Position numbers and translations under genes: made by a program. From assembly GCA_032252755.1 (NCBI GenBank), contig JAVUPY010000094.1, positions 89,181-125,969 of the forward strand: a DNA stretch of 36,789 bases, given 5' to 3'. This DNA is from Terriglobia bacterium (GTDB lineage: Bacteria > Acidobacteriota > Terriglobia > Terriglobales > Acidobacteriaceae). The notes below the pieces were generated by a model that saw only the letters and a list, made by a program, of their open reading frames with translations, was not told the DNA's origin and did no database searches. Shown piece after piece: positions 9,885 through 20,146 of the stretch. Every line of letters begins with the position of its first letter. Position 1 is the first letter of the stretch.

Positions 9885-11039
9885 ATGATCACCTCGCCAA
9901 CCACCGTCAACGCGGAGAAGCTTTCGATCAAGCCCCCAAAGCGATTCCTCTATGGCCCCGGACCGTCGCAGGTTCATCCGCGGGTCTACGAAGCACTCTC
10001 GAAGCAGATTGTCGGCCATATGGATCCTTATTTCTTTGAAGTTTCGCAGGGGATTCAGAGCATGCTGCGCAACGTGTTTGGGACGGCGAACGACATCACG
10101 CTAGCAATCTCGGCGACCGGCAGTGGCGGCATGGAGACCGCGGTTTCGAACTTTGTCGAGCCCGGGATGAAAGTCGGACTCTTCTCCGCCGGTTTTTTTG
10201 CCGACCGGATCGGCGAGATGGCGAAGCGGCATGGCGGCAATGTTGTACGTTTCGAGAAGCCTTGGGGCGAAATCGCCTCCGATGATGAGGCGCGCGACTT
10301 CATCCGGCGCGAGCGGCCCTCCGTCGTTGCTTTCGTGCAGGCGGAAACCTCCACCGGAGCCTTCCAACCCAGTCGCTCGATCTGCGAAGCCGCACACGAG
10401 GTCGCTGCCATCGTCATCGCCGACTGCGTTACATCGCTCGGCGCCATGCCGGTTGAGTTGGACAAGAACGGAATCGACGTCGCTTACAGTTGTACGCAAA
10501 AAGGTTTGAGCTGCCCGCCCGGACTATCACCGGTGAGCTTGTCCCCCCGGGCGGTCGAACGTATTAAAGCCCGAACGCAGCCGAATCGAAGCTGGTATTT
10601 CGATTTGGCGTTGCTGCTGGAGTACTACGAAGGCGCGCACCGTTATCATCACACCGCGTCCGCAACTCTCTTCTACGCATTGCACGAAGCGCTTTCGCTA
10701 ATCGAGGAAGAAGGGGTGGAGAACCGATTTAGCCGCCATCACGCGGCCAATCGCGAGTTCGTAAAAGGCATCGAGAGTCTCGGCCTGCGGATGCACGTGC
10801 CCGAACAGCATCGCATTTGGAATCTCAGCACGCCGCGCGTACCTGCCGGGGTCGACGACGCGAAAGTACGCAGCTATCTGCTGTCAAAACACGGAATCGA
10901 AATCATGGGGGGCTTTGGTCCGCTCGCCGGCAAGGTCTTCCGCATCGGCATTATGGGACCGCTCGCCACGACCGAAGGCGTCAATTTCTTCCTAGGAGCT
11001 TTCGAGGAAGCACTCCACCAAGCCGAATATAAGCCGTAG
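9885..11039 (+). CDS. PLP-dependent alanine-glyoxylate / serine-pyruvate-type aminotransferase
   Basis: The 384-residue class V aminotransferase has the family opening FLYGPGPSQVHPRVYEALSKQ, the PLP-phosphate region ATGSGGMETAVSN, the cofactor-contacting Asp in VIADCVTSLGAMP, and Schiff-base Lys206 in SCTQKGLSCPPGLSPVS. The probable reaction is alanine or serine plus glyoxylate or pyruvate; the exact pair cannot be fixed. ATG at 9885 is chosen because AGGAG sits six bases upstream; an in-frame ATG at 9834 has no ribosome-binding site and adds a Ser/Arg/Gln-rich stretch unlike the family. It is monocistronic, facing away from the sigma operon, and is followed by a hairpin at 11055-11080. Confidence 0.87.
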   Translation: MITSPTTVNAEKLSIKPPKRFLYGPGPSQVHPRVYEALSKQIVGHMDPYFFEVSQGIQSMLRNVFGTANDITLAISATGSGGMETAVSNFVEPGMKVGLFSAGFFADRIGEMAKRHGGNVVRFEKPWGEIASDDEARDFIRRERPSVVAFVQAETSTGAFQPSRSICEAAHEVAAIVIADCVTSLGAMPVELDKNGIDVAYSCTQKGLSCPPGLSPVSLSPRAVERIKARTQPNRSWYFDLALLLEYYEGAHRYHHTASATLFYALHEALSLIEEEGVENRFSRHHAANREFVKGIESLGLRMHVPEQHRIWNLSTPRVPAGVDDAKVRSYLLSKHGIEIMGGFGPLAGKVFRIGIMGPLATTEGVNFFLGAFEEALHQAEYKP

Positions 11040-11054
11040 ATAGAAGCGGTAAGA

Positions 11055-11080
11055 GAGGGCTCCATGAGCAGGGAGCCCTC
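11055..11080. terminator. Hairpin between convergent genes
   Basis: GAGGGCTCC (11055-11063) and GGAGCCCTC (11072-11080) form a perfect nine-base stem with an eight-base loop. It lies 15 bases after the aminotransferase stop and 39 bases from the end of the convergent amidohydrolase gene. No U-tract follows directly on either strand, so it may pause or protect transcripts rather than act as a canonical intrinsic terminator. Confidence 0.5.
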
Positions 11081-11119
11081 GGCCGAACCACTCGTTTTCA
11101 AGTTATATGTGGAGCGTGG

Positions 11120-12466
11120 TTATTTTTTGAACACCACGCCGCCTTTCATCACGAAGCTGATCTTCTGCATCACCGAAATATCGGTGAGCGGATTTCCCTG
11201 TACGGCGATGATATCGGCGTTCTTGCCCGGCTCAACAGTTCCGATGTCGTTCTGCATGTCCATCAATTCCGCACCTCTGATTGTTATCGTATGGAGCGCC
11301 TGTGCCGGCGTCATACCCCATTTCACCATGGTTACCAGTTGCCGGGCGGGACTCATGTCCCACTCGAATGCGCCGACATCGGTCCCGAACGCTATCTTCA
11401 CGTTCGCCTGCAGCGCGCGCTTGAATGTGTCCTCCTCGATCTTTAGCCCCGGCGACTCCTGTGGCTGGGTACCCGCGCGCTCGGCTCGCCATTCGGCGTC
11501 ATATTCGGCGACATAGGGCGTGGGCACGAACCATATCCCTTTCGCGACCATCGTCTTCATATCCTCAGGCGCAATGTAGTTGCCGTGCTCGATGGTATCG
11601 ACGCCCGCTTCCACCGCATCATGCACGCCCATCAGTCCAGTGGCGTGCGCCGCGACCCGGTGATGCTCGCGGTGGGCCTCGTCGACGATCGCGCGCAATT
11701 CGTCCATCGTAAAAGTCGGGATCGTTTCCAGGACGTTGTCGTGAATCCTGCCGCTACGGTCGGCGTAGAGCTTGACCCAATCGGTGCCATGCGAGAGCTG
11801 TTCCCGCACTGCCTTGCGCGCTCCTTCCACTCCGTCCACAGTCTGAACGCCAATTGGCACCTTCACATCCCATGCGTAGGCAGGTTGCAGCGGATAAGAA
11901 CCGGTTACGTCCATCGCGCGTCCCACCACTTGCATGCGCGGTCCCCAGATCAATCCGCGGTTGATCGCATTGCGCACGTCAACGTCAGCGTAGCCTGCAC
12001 CCTCGGTTTCCAGGTCGCGAATCGTAGTGAATCCCCAATCCAGCGCAGCATGCGCTGCGGTTGTCGCCTCGATCGCACGGTATGCTATCGATTGCTTCAG
12101 CAGTTGTGCATCGTACTGGCCGGGCTTGCGGTCGCCCTGGAGGAAGACGTGGGTGTGTGACTCCACCATGCCAGGGAGACACGTCAGCTTTGTCAGGTCG
12201 ATGACTTGTGCGCCTGCCGGGGGTGAAAACTTTCCGGCGCGCGTGATCCGATCGTGCTCCACAACGATGGTCATATTGGGCTCGAGTTGGTCAGACCTGC
12301 CGTCGAATAGCGCCCCGCAACGGATGTAGACCGGACCGGCCGACGGCGTCGGCACCAGCTTCACCGGTCGCGGAGCATTGGCCGCCTCGTCCGCAATGTT
12401 CTGGGTAAGCGCAACTCCGGACAACACCACCAGGAAACAAAGATGAATTACGAGCCGTTTCATCAT
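11120..12466 (-). CDS. Secreted metal-dependent amidohydrolase (imidazolonepropionase/prolidase-like)
   Basis: The 448-residue protein starts with a signal peptide (about 1-22, ending ALTQ). It then has the amidohydrolase layout: a small beta-sandwich segment (IRCGALFDGRSD), the metal-binding HxH in VESHTHV, Lys in WVKLYADRSG, His in VAAHATG, His in DTIEHGN, and the catalytic Asp in AFGTDVGAFEW. The closing GTVEPGKNADIIAVQGNPL is typical of the family. This places it in the clade acting on imidazolonepropionate-like or Xaa-Pro dipeptide substrates outside the cytoplasm. ATG at 12466 is supported by AGGAG eight bases upstream. It stands alone, divergent from the PRC-barrel gene. The substrate is not determined. 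Confidence 0.86.
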   Translation of the reverse strand: MMKRLVIHLCFLVVLSGVALTQNIADEAANAPRPVKLVPTPSAGPVYIRCGALFDGRSDQLEPNMTIVVEHDRITRAGKFSPPAGAQVIDLTKLTCLPGMVESHTHVFLQGDRKPGQYDAQLLKQSIAYRAIEATTAAHAALDWGFTTIRDLETEGAGYADVDVRNAINRGLIWGPRMQVVGRAMDVTGSYPLQPAYAWDVKVPIGVQTVDGVEGARKAVREQLSHGTDWVKLYADRSGRIHDNVLETIPTFTMDELRAIVDEAHREHHRVAAHATGLMGVHDAVEAGVDTIEHGNYIAPEDMKTMVAKGIWFVPTPYVAEYDAEWRAERAGTQPQESPGLKIEEDTFKRALQANVKIAFGTDVGAFEWDMSPARQLVTMVKWGMTPAQALHTITIRGAELMDMQNDIGTVEPGKNADIIAVQGNPLTDISVMQKISFVMKGGVVFKK

Positions 12467-12635
12467 GGCTGCAACTCCTGAAAAGTATTTGGCGGGAATT
12501 CTATCGTGCTCGGGTAAAAACCGATAATTCTTGCTCTAACGACAACGAGCGCGGGCGCCCGGCCGCTCTGCTTTCACGGGCGCTTTTCCACGCATCTCAC
12601 CATTTTAGCCTTCACTTTCGACAAGGAGCAGCAAC

Positions 12636-13409
12636 ATGCCTCATCTCGGAACATTGCGCGAGTACAAATTCCAGGGAGACACCGACGACATTCGTGGCGC
12701 CAAAGTTCATGGCCCCGACAACGAAGTTCTCGGCGATATCGACGATGTCATCTTCGATCACGACACCGGACAGATTCGCTACGCGGTGATCGATACCGGC
12801 GGCTGGTTGACCAGCAAGAAATTCCTCGTGCCTGCCGATCGCATCCAGCAATTCAAGATCAACAGCGACGATTTTTACGTGGATCTCACGAAAGAACAGA
12901 TCCGAACGTTCCCAGAATACGACGGAAGTCTGCACGACAGTCCGGACCAGTGGCGAGACTACGAAGATCGTTATCGAGATACTTGGACCACGGAAGGCGG
13001 CATCCTGCATCGCGAGATCGGCCCCAACACGATCACACCGAACCCCGACGAACTTCCGCCGGTCCGTGGCGATGTCAGCGGCGACTTCACGCCCGAGCGC
13101 CTCGCCTCGACGTTCTCAGACCCCGCGCCGCAAGCCGGCAAACTTCGAATGCGTCCGTCGGGAACCGCGTCCCGCGCCGAGGACACGCGCAAGCCGGGAA
13201 CGTCGCAGGGAACCGAACGCGCCGGATGGGAAGAAGATAAGGCGATGGAGCGCGAGGTGAACCAGGAACTTGCCGAATCATCGAGCAATGATGTCGTAGC
13301 AGCGGAGAACCAGCGGTGGCGTGCTTTTGAAGATAATCTCCGGCGCAACCGTGTCGACATCACTGCCAGTTGCCGGTCTTGCGGCCCGGCCAAGGATCGC
13401 GCCGCATAA
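12636..13409 (+). CDS. PRC-barrel domain protein with charged tail and C-terminal CxxC
   Basis: The 257-residue soluble protein has a PRC-barrel domain at about residues 15-90 (IRGAKVHGPDNEVLGDIDDVIFD, then IRYAVIDTGGWLTSKKFLVPADRI). PRC-barrel domains occur in the photosynthetic reaction-centre H subunit, in RimM, and in many stress-associated bacterial proteins. The rest is hydrophilic and probably disordered, rich in Pro, Glu, Arg and Ser. It ends with a TASCRSCGPA segment whose two cysteines could bind metal or be redox-active. AAGGAG lies upstream of ATG at 12636. It stands alone, so the role cannot be inferred from neighbours. Confidence 0.8.
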   Translation: MPHLGTLREYKFQGDTDDIRGAKVHGPDNEVLGDIDDVIFDHDTGQIRYAVIDTGGWLTSKKFLVPADRIQQFKINSDDFYVDLTKEQIRTFPEYDGSLHDSPDQWRDYEDRYRDTWTTEGGILHREIGPNTITPNPDELPPVRGDVSGDFTPERLASTFSDPAPQAGKLRMRPSGTASRAEDTRKPGTSQGTERAGWEEDKAMEREVNQELAESSSNDVVAAENQRWRAFEDNLRRNRVDITASCRSCGPAKDRAA

Positions 13410-13432
13410 ACGGCAATTGAAGGAGCAACGGT

Positions 13433-13461
13433 CCCCATCCTGGCTGTTGGCTGGGGTGGGG
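13433..13461. terminator. Imperfect hairpin between convergent PRC-barrel and ligA genes
   Basis: CCCCATCC (13433-13440) can pair with GGGGTGGGG (13453-13461), giving an eight-base stem with one G-U pair, and is followed on the plus strand by a weakly T-rich GTTGTTCTG. It may terminate the PRC-barrel transcript. It could also be a diverged member of the palindromic repeat class seen inside ligA. Confidence 0.35.
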
Positions 13462-13551
13462 GTTGTTCTGTGGATCTGATGCTAATTTCGTGCACCCGTC
13501 CGCCGCGTCTGCTGGAGACGAGCGGTATATCCATGAGCCACCAACTGTCGA

Positions 13552-15687
<2,136 letters not shown>

Positions 15688-15722
15688 CTACAAGTTGGGG
15701 TCGGGTTAAAAACCCATGCGAT

Positions 15723-16418
15723 CTAGGCAAGGATAGCTTCAACTGCGGCGCGAACATGGATCTGGGTTGTATCAAGCAGGGGTATACCCGACGCGGAATC
15801 CGCTCTTAGAATTAGAGGCAATTCAGTACCCGCCAGAACCACCGCCTCAACGTCGTCACGCCGCTTCAGCGTGGCAATGATTTCCAGCAACCACTCCCTG
15901 GTCTCCGGTAAGAACGTTCCGCGCAAAAGTTCGCCAAGATACTTCTCGTGAATGTAAGCCCGCTCCTCGGGCGACGGCGGCACAAGCCCAATGCCGCTGC
16001 GTTCGAATACTTCCGGGTAGAATCGCCCGCCCATAGTGAATCCGGTACCGAGCAGTCCGACCTTCTTCAGCCCGCGCCGTTGAACCTCACTACACGTTGC
16101 TTCAACGATGCTGATGATGGGAAGCGACGAGTGCTGTCGCACACCATCGAAAACAATGTGCGGAGTATTCGCGGCCATTAGTCCGAAATCCGCACCCGCT
16201 GCCGCCAGTCTCCGGAAGCCCTCGGCCAGGTATTCGGTGAGCCGCTTCCAATCCTCGGTTTCAACCAGGCGAATCCCCTCATCGACGTCGAGGCTGTCAA
16301 TGATGATGTGCGGATAGCCGGCGTTATGGGTCCGCTCGCGAAAGAGCGTGATGATCGAGCGATAGTAATCAACCGTCGATTCGGGCCCGAGCCCGCCGAC
16401 GATGCCGAGGGTGTTCAT
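15723..16418 (-). CDS. Aspartate/glutamate racemase-family protein lacking both catalytic cysteines
   Basis: The 231-residue protein has the fold signatures of the Asp/Glu racemase superfamily: the opening LGIVGGLGPESTVDYY, AANTPH (residues 82-87) and VVLAGTELPL (193-202). In aspartate racemases two cysteines act as acid and base, one just before NT and one before TEL. Here these positions are Ala83 and Gly197. E. coli YgeA keeps one Cys (Thr83/Cys197). The protein may therefore not racemise by the usual two-base thiol mechanism, or may have another activity. ATG at 16418 gives a normal N-terminus. It lies between ligA and the sulfotransferase-like gene on the same strand; no functional link is evident. 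Confidence 0.8.
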   Translation of the reverse strand: MNTLGIVGGLGPESTVDYYRSIITLFRERTHNAGYPHIIIDSLDVDEGIRLVETEDWKRLTEYLAEGFRRLAAAGADFGLMAANTPHIVFDGVRQHSSLPIISIVEATCSEVQRRGLKKVGLLGTGFTMGGRFYPEVFERSGIGLVPPSPEERAYIHEKYLGELLRGTFLPETREWLLEIIATLKRRDDVEAVVLAGTELPLILRADSASGIPLLDTTQIHVRAAVEAILA

Positions 16419-16496
16419 CTGGATTCGTTACAGATTGTAGTGCGCCACACGAAGCGGGCCAAGACCACTCGGGACAAAGTGCGGCAGTGTTCAACC

Positions 16497-17711
16497 CTAC
16501 TGCAACCCCAGCACTGATCCCGGCACGTGTATCGCCCGATACACGATGTGGTTCACCTGCATCTCCAGCACCGTCTGTGGATTCGCATCCATTGTGACTT
16601 CCCGGATGATCGCTTTGTTATCGCTTACGCGCCCCGCATCGAACCAGACGTCGCCATTGTCCAGCACTTGCATATTGCCCACGGCAGAACTGAAGAATTC
16701 GAGTTTGTCACGCCATAGTACCGTCGCGGTGCGGTTCGCCTCATCAATCTGGAAGATCGGCACAGTGCTGTAGCACGCCGGCTGTCCGCTGTCGCCGCAT
16801 CTTGCGCCATTGCTGTCCATGATTCGGCTGTTACCGTTGTCGAACATACCAAGCTGGAACACGCCCGTTGTATTCGAGCTGAGGAAAATCGGCGCATGCT
16901 GACCGTAGAACCAATCTACTGGGCCGCCATTCGTCAGCGTGAAATCGCCCTGGTAGCCGAGTTTCCACAGGATCGCACCATTGCCGGCTCCGTTCTCATA
17001 ATCAATCTTGATAAGCCACGATTGCGCGCGCGAGGAGAAAATCAGGTTTCCGTCATCCTTGGAGTAAATCACCGCGTTCCCGTGAATCCAGTCCGGAAGC
17101 TTGAAATAAGGATGCCGGCTCGTATCCAGATGATCGAAAGTGTCCCAAACCCAAACCGGCTTATGGTTCTCATCGAGGTCGATGAGCACCGAGCCCTCCA
17201 GTTGCTGGCCGCCCACGTCCTTCACGTCGCTCGAGAGCACAATCACATGGCCGTTCGGCAATCCGATCGCGTCGTGACTCATTTGCCCAAGCTTTATGTT
17301 GTAGCCTGCGGCCGTCAGCTCATCCTCTAACTGCTGGTTCGTCAATTGCCAGATCAGTTTTCCGGAAACGTCGATTTCCGAGACGGTATTGAACTGCGCA
17401 CAGTCAGAGCATGGAGCAATGCCGGGGCCGGTTGCCGACTCAATAATGAGATCGCCATTCGGCAAGGGCTGGATCGGAATCGGGTGGTAAGAATTCGAAT
17501 GGGTGTCAAAGTTGTACTTCCACACGACTTTGCCGTTCAGGTCCGTCGCGATCGCCGGCGTCGAACCCTCGGCCGACATCAGCACATACCCACTAGCAGG
17601 GGTCAAAGTGCTGGATCTGGTGGTCGTGATTTGAATATCTGGATTCGCGCAACCGATGCAAACCACCGCCAACAACGCGGCGAGCGCAAATGACACCATA
17701 TTTAATTTCAT
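16497..17711 (-). CDS. Arylsulfotransferase (ASST)-like exported lipoprotein
   Basis: The 404-residue protein begins with a hydrophobic signal ending VVCIGCANPD; the last Cys (residue 21) is a plausible though atypical lipobox cysteine. The mature part has repeating propeller-like blades with motifs of the arylsulfotransferase group: LNGKVVWKYNFD, SHDAIGLPNGHVIVLSSD, DWIHGNAVIYSKDDGNLIFSSR, and FYGQHAPIFLSS. In this family conserved histidines in such motifs take part in 3'-phosphoadenylylsulfate-independent sulfate transfer between phenols. Whether this protein is active cannot be judged; many bacterial relatives are uncharacterised. ATG at 17711. Confidence 0.72.
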   Translation of the reverse strand: MKLNMVSFALAALLAVVCIGCANPDIQITTTRSSTLTPASGYVLMSAEGSTPAIATDLNGKVVWKYNFDTHSNSYHPIPIQPLPNGDLIIESATGPGIAPCSDCAQFNTVSEIDVSGKLIWQLTNQQLEDELTAAGYNIKLGQMSHDAIGLPNGHVIVLSSDVKDVGGQQLEGSVLIDLDENHKPVWVWDTFDHLDTSRHPYFKLPDWIHGNAVIYSKDDGNLIFSSRAQSWLIKIDYENGAGNGAILWKLGYQGDFTLTNGGPVDWFYGQHAPIFLSSNTTGVFQLGMFDNGNSRIMDSNGARCGDSGQPACYSTVPIFQIDEANRTATVLWRDKLEFFSSAVGNMQVLDNGDVWFDAGRVSDNKAIIREVTMDANPQTVLEMQVNHIVYRAIHVPGSVLGLQ

Positions 17712-17879
17712 GCTCGATCCACTCTGGTCCTAAAGTTCGAGGTAAATTGCGACAAGCAGGTTTTCTGAAAAGAACAAAAAAGTAAGCCCTTTGTCAGTTT
17801 CGCGATCCCCGGTCATTGTAACTGTGATCGCGTCCTCTTCTGTGTAAAAGCCGTGAAGATTGGCGGAGATGAAAATTTG

Positions 17880-18563
17880 CTAATTGTACTTCAGGCGAGC
17901 GTTCCGCATCCTTTCGGGCAGGCTCTGAAAGAGAAGAATAATGGGGGACAAGACTAACCACGCAGCGATGCTCGGTGCCCACATCATTGCAGCAATCAGT
18001 GGGTGTCGAATTGTCCTGCTCCCCAGAGGTTTGTGCCATGGCATCTTTGAAGAAAATCCTGCTCGACGTCGCACGGCTGAGAGGGAGGTGAATGATGGAA
18101 ATGGATAGGTTTCAGGAGCGGGATTACAAATGTTGCGCCGGCGATTCATCCAACTAATCGCCATTGATACCAGCCCGAACGGAATGAAGACTTCGAGCAG
18201 TTCAAGATTCAAGCCGACTCTTACCGACAGCCCTAGCACAAGGAGTAGGCAAATTCCAGGGAGAAACTGGCCGGTGTGCCACCGAAATTCATTTCGCCCC
18301 CCCCGTTCCAGTTCTGCATCCGATGACAGTAGCACCAAAACGCGATTGAAGTAGTTCCAAGTCTCTTTCGTTGCGACGACCTTGTGATCCTTTAGGTCGT
18401 CATAGCAGCCCCACAGGTCAGCCGCAATCAATTCCACTGTTTCGTCGTTCGGAAAGCGCCGAAAAGAATCGAGGCGCTCGTCCAACTGGAACGCTGTGAC
18501 CTCCTCTTTCATATACGAACGCAGAATGCTCGCAAGTTGCTCTCGTGCTTCTCTGTCCACCAT
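17880..18563 (-). CDS. Unrecognised membrane protein downstream of hipBA
   Basis: The 227-residue protein has a soluble, acidic N-terminus (1-95) containing ELIAADLWGCYDDLKDH and ETWNYFNRVLVLLSSDAE. Two close membrane helices follow (about 100-118 and 122-138), then a basic loop and a last hydrophobic helix (about 188-212) with a basic end. The pattern LW.cYDD..DH.v....ETW.yF.R.L.LLSSD resembles, from memory, a widespread family of uncharacterised bacterial proteins with an immunity-like look; no function is assigned. ATG at 18563 is 40 bases after the hipA stop on the same strand, so it may share the hip transcript. The real start is uncertain because the Shine-Dalgarno is weak. Confidence 0.65.
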   Translation of the reverse strand: MVDREAREQLASILRSYMKEEVTAFQLDERLDSFRRFPNDETVELIAADLWGCYDDLKDHKVVATKETWNYFNRVLVLLSSDAELERGGRNEFRWHTGQFLPGICLLLVLGLSVRVGLNLELLEVFIPFGLVSMAISWMNRRRNICNPAPETYPFPSFTSLSAVRRRAGFSSKMPWHKPLGSRTIRHPLIAAMMWAPSIAAWLVLSPIILLFQSLPERMRNARLKYN

Positions 18564-18603
18564 GTCTCATTCTGTCCGGGTTCGCGAAGCTGACTTGGGC
18601 ATT

Positions 18604-19839
18604 CTAACTTTTTTCAAACCGCAATGACATTCGCCCCTGCTCCCACTGTGCCAGTATTCCATGTGCGACGGAGGCGAACTCTGGATGCTCCGTGCTGTGG
18701 TTCTCGACGTCTCTCGTGGTGTCTGACAGTGCCTGACCAACGCGTTCAAGGATTTCGACCAACGCACGTCTTGTTCCGAGTGATCGCCCTTCTCCGAAGC
18801 GGATGAGGTCTTTCGCAGTCGGCCATTGATTCGTGCCGTTCAAGGTCAAAGCCATGCGATCTTGCGGCAAATAGACAGACGTAGTTACGAGGTCATAGAC
18901 AGGAGCTAGATGAGCCTCTCCCATGACATCGTCGTAAACGATTCCGAAATTCTTCAAGTGTGCGTCACCATTGCGAATGGCACAGTTCAATGCAATGAGT
19001 GTGAAGAGTTGGAGGCTCTCCTCCAATACCTTGGGTGAAATGGCAAATTGCTGGAACCTCTTCATCACGTTTGTTTCGTAACTGCCGCGATATTTCTCGT
19101 CCGTTCGACGAGCATTGAGCACGCAGAAATCTTCGAAGCCGCAATACGTTCCGTCCGGGCGCAAGTCGAAGCGCTCCATGACCAGCGCACTTCCGTCTTC
19201 AGCAAGCCTGTGTGATGGCACGGTTAAGCCGCAACGCTCCGCGGCTTTCAGGCAGAAGAATTCATTAGCCGCGAGTTGCGGAAACTCCGCTGGATCCCAG
19301 AATTTCACGATATGTGTCGCGCCTCTGAAGGACGGCGATAACGTCCGCTTCATGTCTTGATTCACGGCGAATGTTCCCTCATCGCGAACCAGAAACTTCG
19401 GCTGCACACCGCTGATTCCGGAATACGTCGCAAACTTTTCGAGCAGATAGCGATAAAGCTCACCACCCCTGCGGCTCGAAAGAATCTCATCGACCGACTG
19501 GAAAGGAACCCCCTCATCGAGTTGGTCATCCATTCCGGTAAAGCGTACGCGCCCAAGCTGAGAGCGACCGACAATACTCAGCAAGTCGAGATCATCGAAT
19601 GTGCCTGTGGCTTTCGCGAACGCCAACCGCAAGCGCTCGCGCAACGCGCCTTCCGGCAAGTTCATTTCAAAAATCGGAGCCACGCCCAGTGGTGTATTCC
19701 AGGACTCCAGACGAACAGGCATGGTCACAGAGACAGCACGCTCCGAGTCTGCGCCTGGTTCATAGACGAATGTACTTCCGCGCTGTCCGTTTCGATCCAG
19801 GACGCCTGCTGTGCGATTTTCCGTCCACACTCTAATCAT
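18604..19839 (-). CDS. hipA: HipA-family serine/threonine kinase toxin
   Basis: The 411-residue protein is a type II toxin kinase. In E. coli, HipA phosphorylates GltX and halts translation. The N-terminal subdomain (MIRVWTENRTAGVL...LPEGALRERL) is complete. The conserved loop GISGVQPKFL contains Ser143, the counterpart of the autophosphorylated Ser150 of E. coli HipA. Lys179 in HIVKFW is the ATP-site lysine, Asp292 and Asn297 lie in NGDAHLKNFG, and the metal-binding Asp316 lies in APVYDLVTT. All key residues are present, so it is probably active. It overlaps hipB by eight bases. The length is a little below E. coli HipA (440). Confidence 0.92.
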   Translation of the reverse strand: MIRVWTENRTAGVLDRNGQRGSTFVYEPGADSERAVSVTMPVRLESWNTPLGVAPIFEMNLPEGALRERLRLAFAKATGTFDDLDLLSIVGRSQLGRVRFTGMDDQLDEGVPFQSVDEILSSRRGGELYRYLLEKFATYSGISGVQPKFLVRDEGTFAVNQDMKRTLSPSFRGATHIVKFWDPAEFPQLAANEFFCLKAAERCGLTVPSHRLAEDGSALVMERFDLRPDGTYCGFEDFCVLNARRTDEKYRGSYETNVMKRFQQFAISPKVLEESLQLFTLIALNCAIRNGDAHLKNFGIVYDDVMGEAHLAPVYDLVTTSVYLPQDRMALTLNGTNQWPTAKDLIRFGEGRSLGTRRALVEILERVGQALSDTTRDVENHSTEHPEFASVAHGILAQWEQGRMSLRFEKS

Positions 19840-20092
19840 TCTCAGAGTCCTCTTTCAGAAGATCGTCGAGTGTGGGCCTTTGAGGCGAAACAGCCTGGAG
19901 CTGAAATTCCAACCCAAGAACAGAGAGAATCCGGGCAAGCCGTGAATACCCAATCTCCGCTGCGCGCCCGTTCTCGAGTAGATCAATGGTCGGTCGGCTG
20001 ACGCCCGCTCTGGTAGCAAGCTCGAGCTGGGTGAGCCTGCTCTCTTTGCGGCCAGAGGCGATGCGCTTACCAATCTCTTTCAGCCCAATCAT
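19832..20092 (-). CDS. hipB: HipB-like antitoxin, XRE/Cro helix-turn-helix
   Basis: The 86-residue DNA-binding protein has a canonical HTH_3 domain (about residues 5-65): IGKRIASGRKESRLTQLELATRAGVSRP and then TIDLLENGR as recognition helix. It should neutralise HipA and repress the operon. The last codons overlap hipA, the usual antitoxin-first order. The start is uncertain. ATG at 20092 gives the most family-like N-terminus; ATG at 20101 and TTG at 20110 are also in frame, and none has a Shine-Dalgarno. The AT-rich inverted repeat just upstream (20100-20141) is the likely operator. Confidence 0.88.
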   Translation of the reverse strand: MIGLKEIGKRIASGRKESRLTQLELATRAGVSRPTIDLLENGRAAEIGYSRLARILSVLGLEFQLQAVSPQRPTLDDLLKEDSEND

Positions 20093-20099
20093 ACATAAC

Positions 20100-20141
20100 A
20101 TATTATTCAAACATACATTTATAAGTCAAGTTAAATAATAT
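20100..20141. promoter_or_regulatory. Candidate hip operator: AT-rich inverted repeat
   Basis: ATATTATT (20100-20107) and AATAATAT (20134-20141) are perfect inverted arms separated by 26 bases, directly in front of hipB. The surrounding 60 bases (20092-20150) are strikingly AT-rich compared with the rest of the window and probably hold the hip promoter. Binding by HipB is inferred by analogy with hipBA autorepression; the arms do not match the E. coli HipB site. Confidence 0.5.
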
Positions 20142-20146
20142 ATTAG

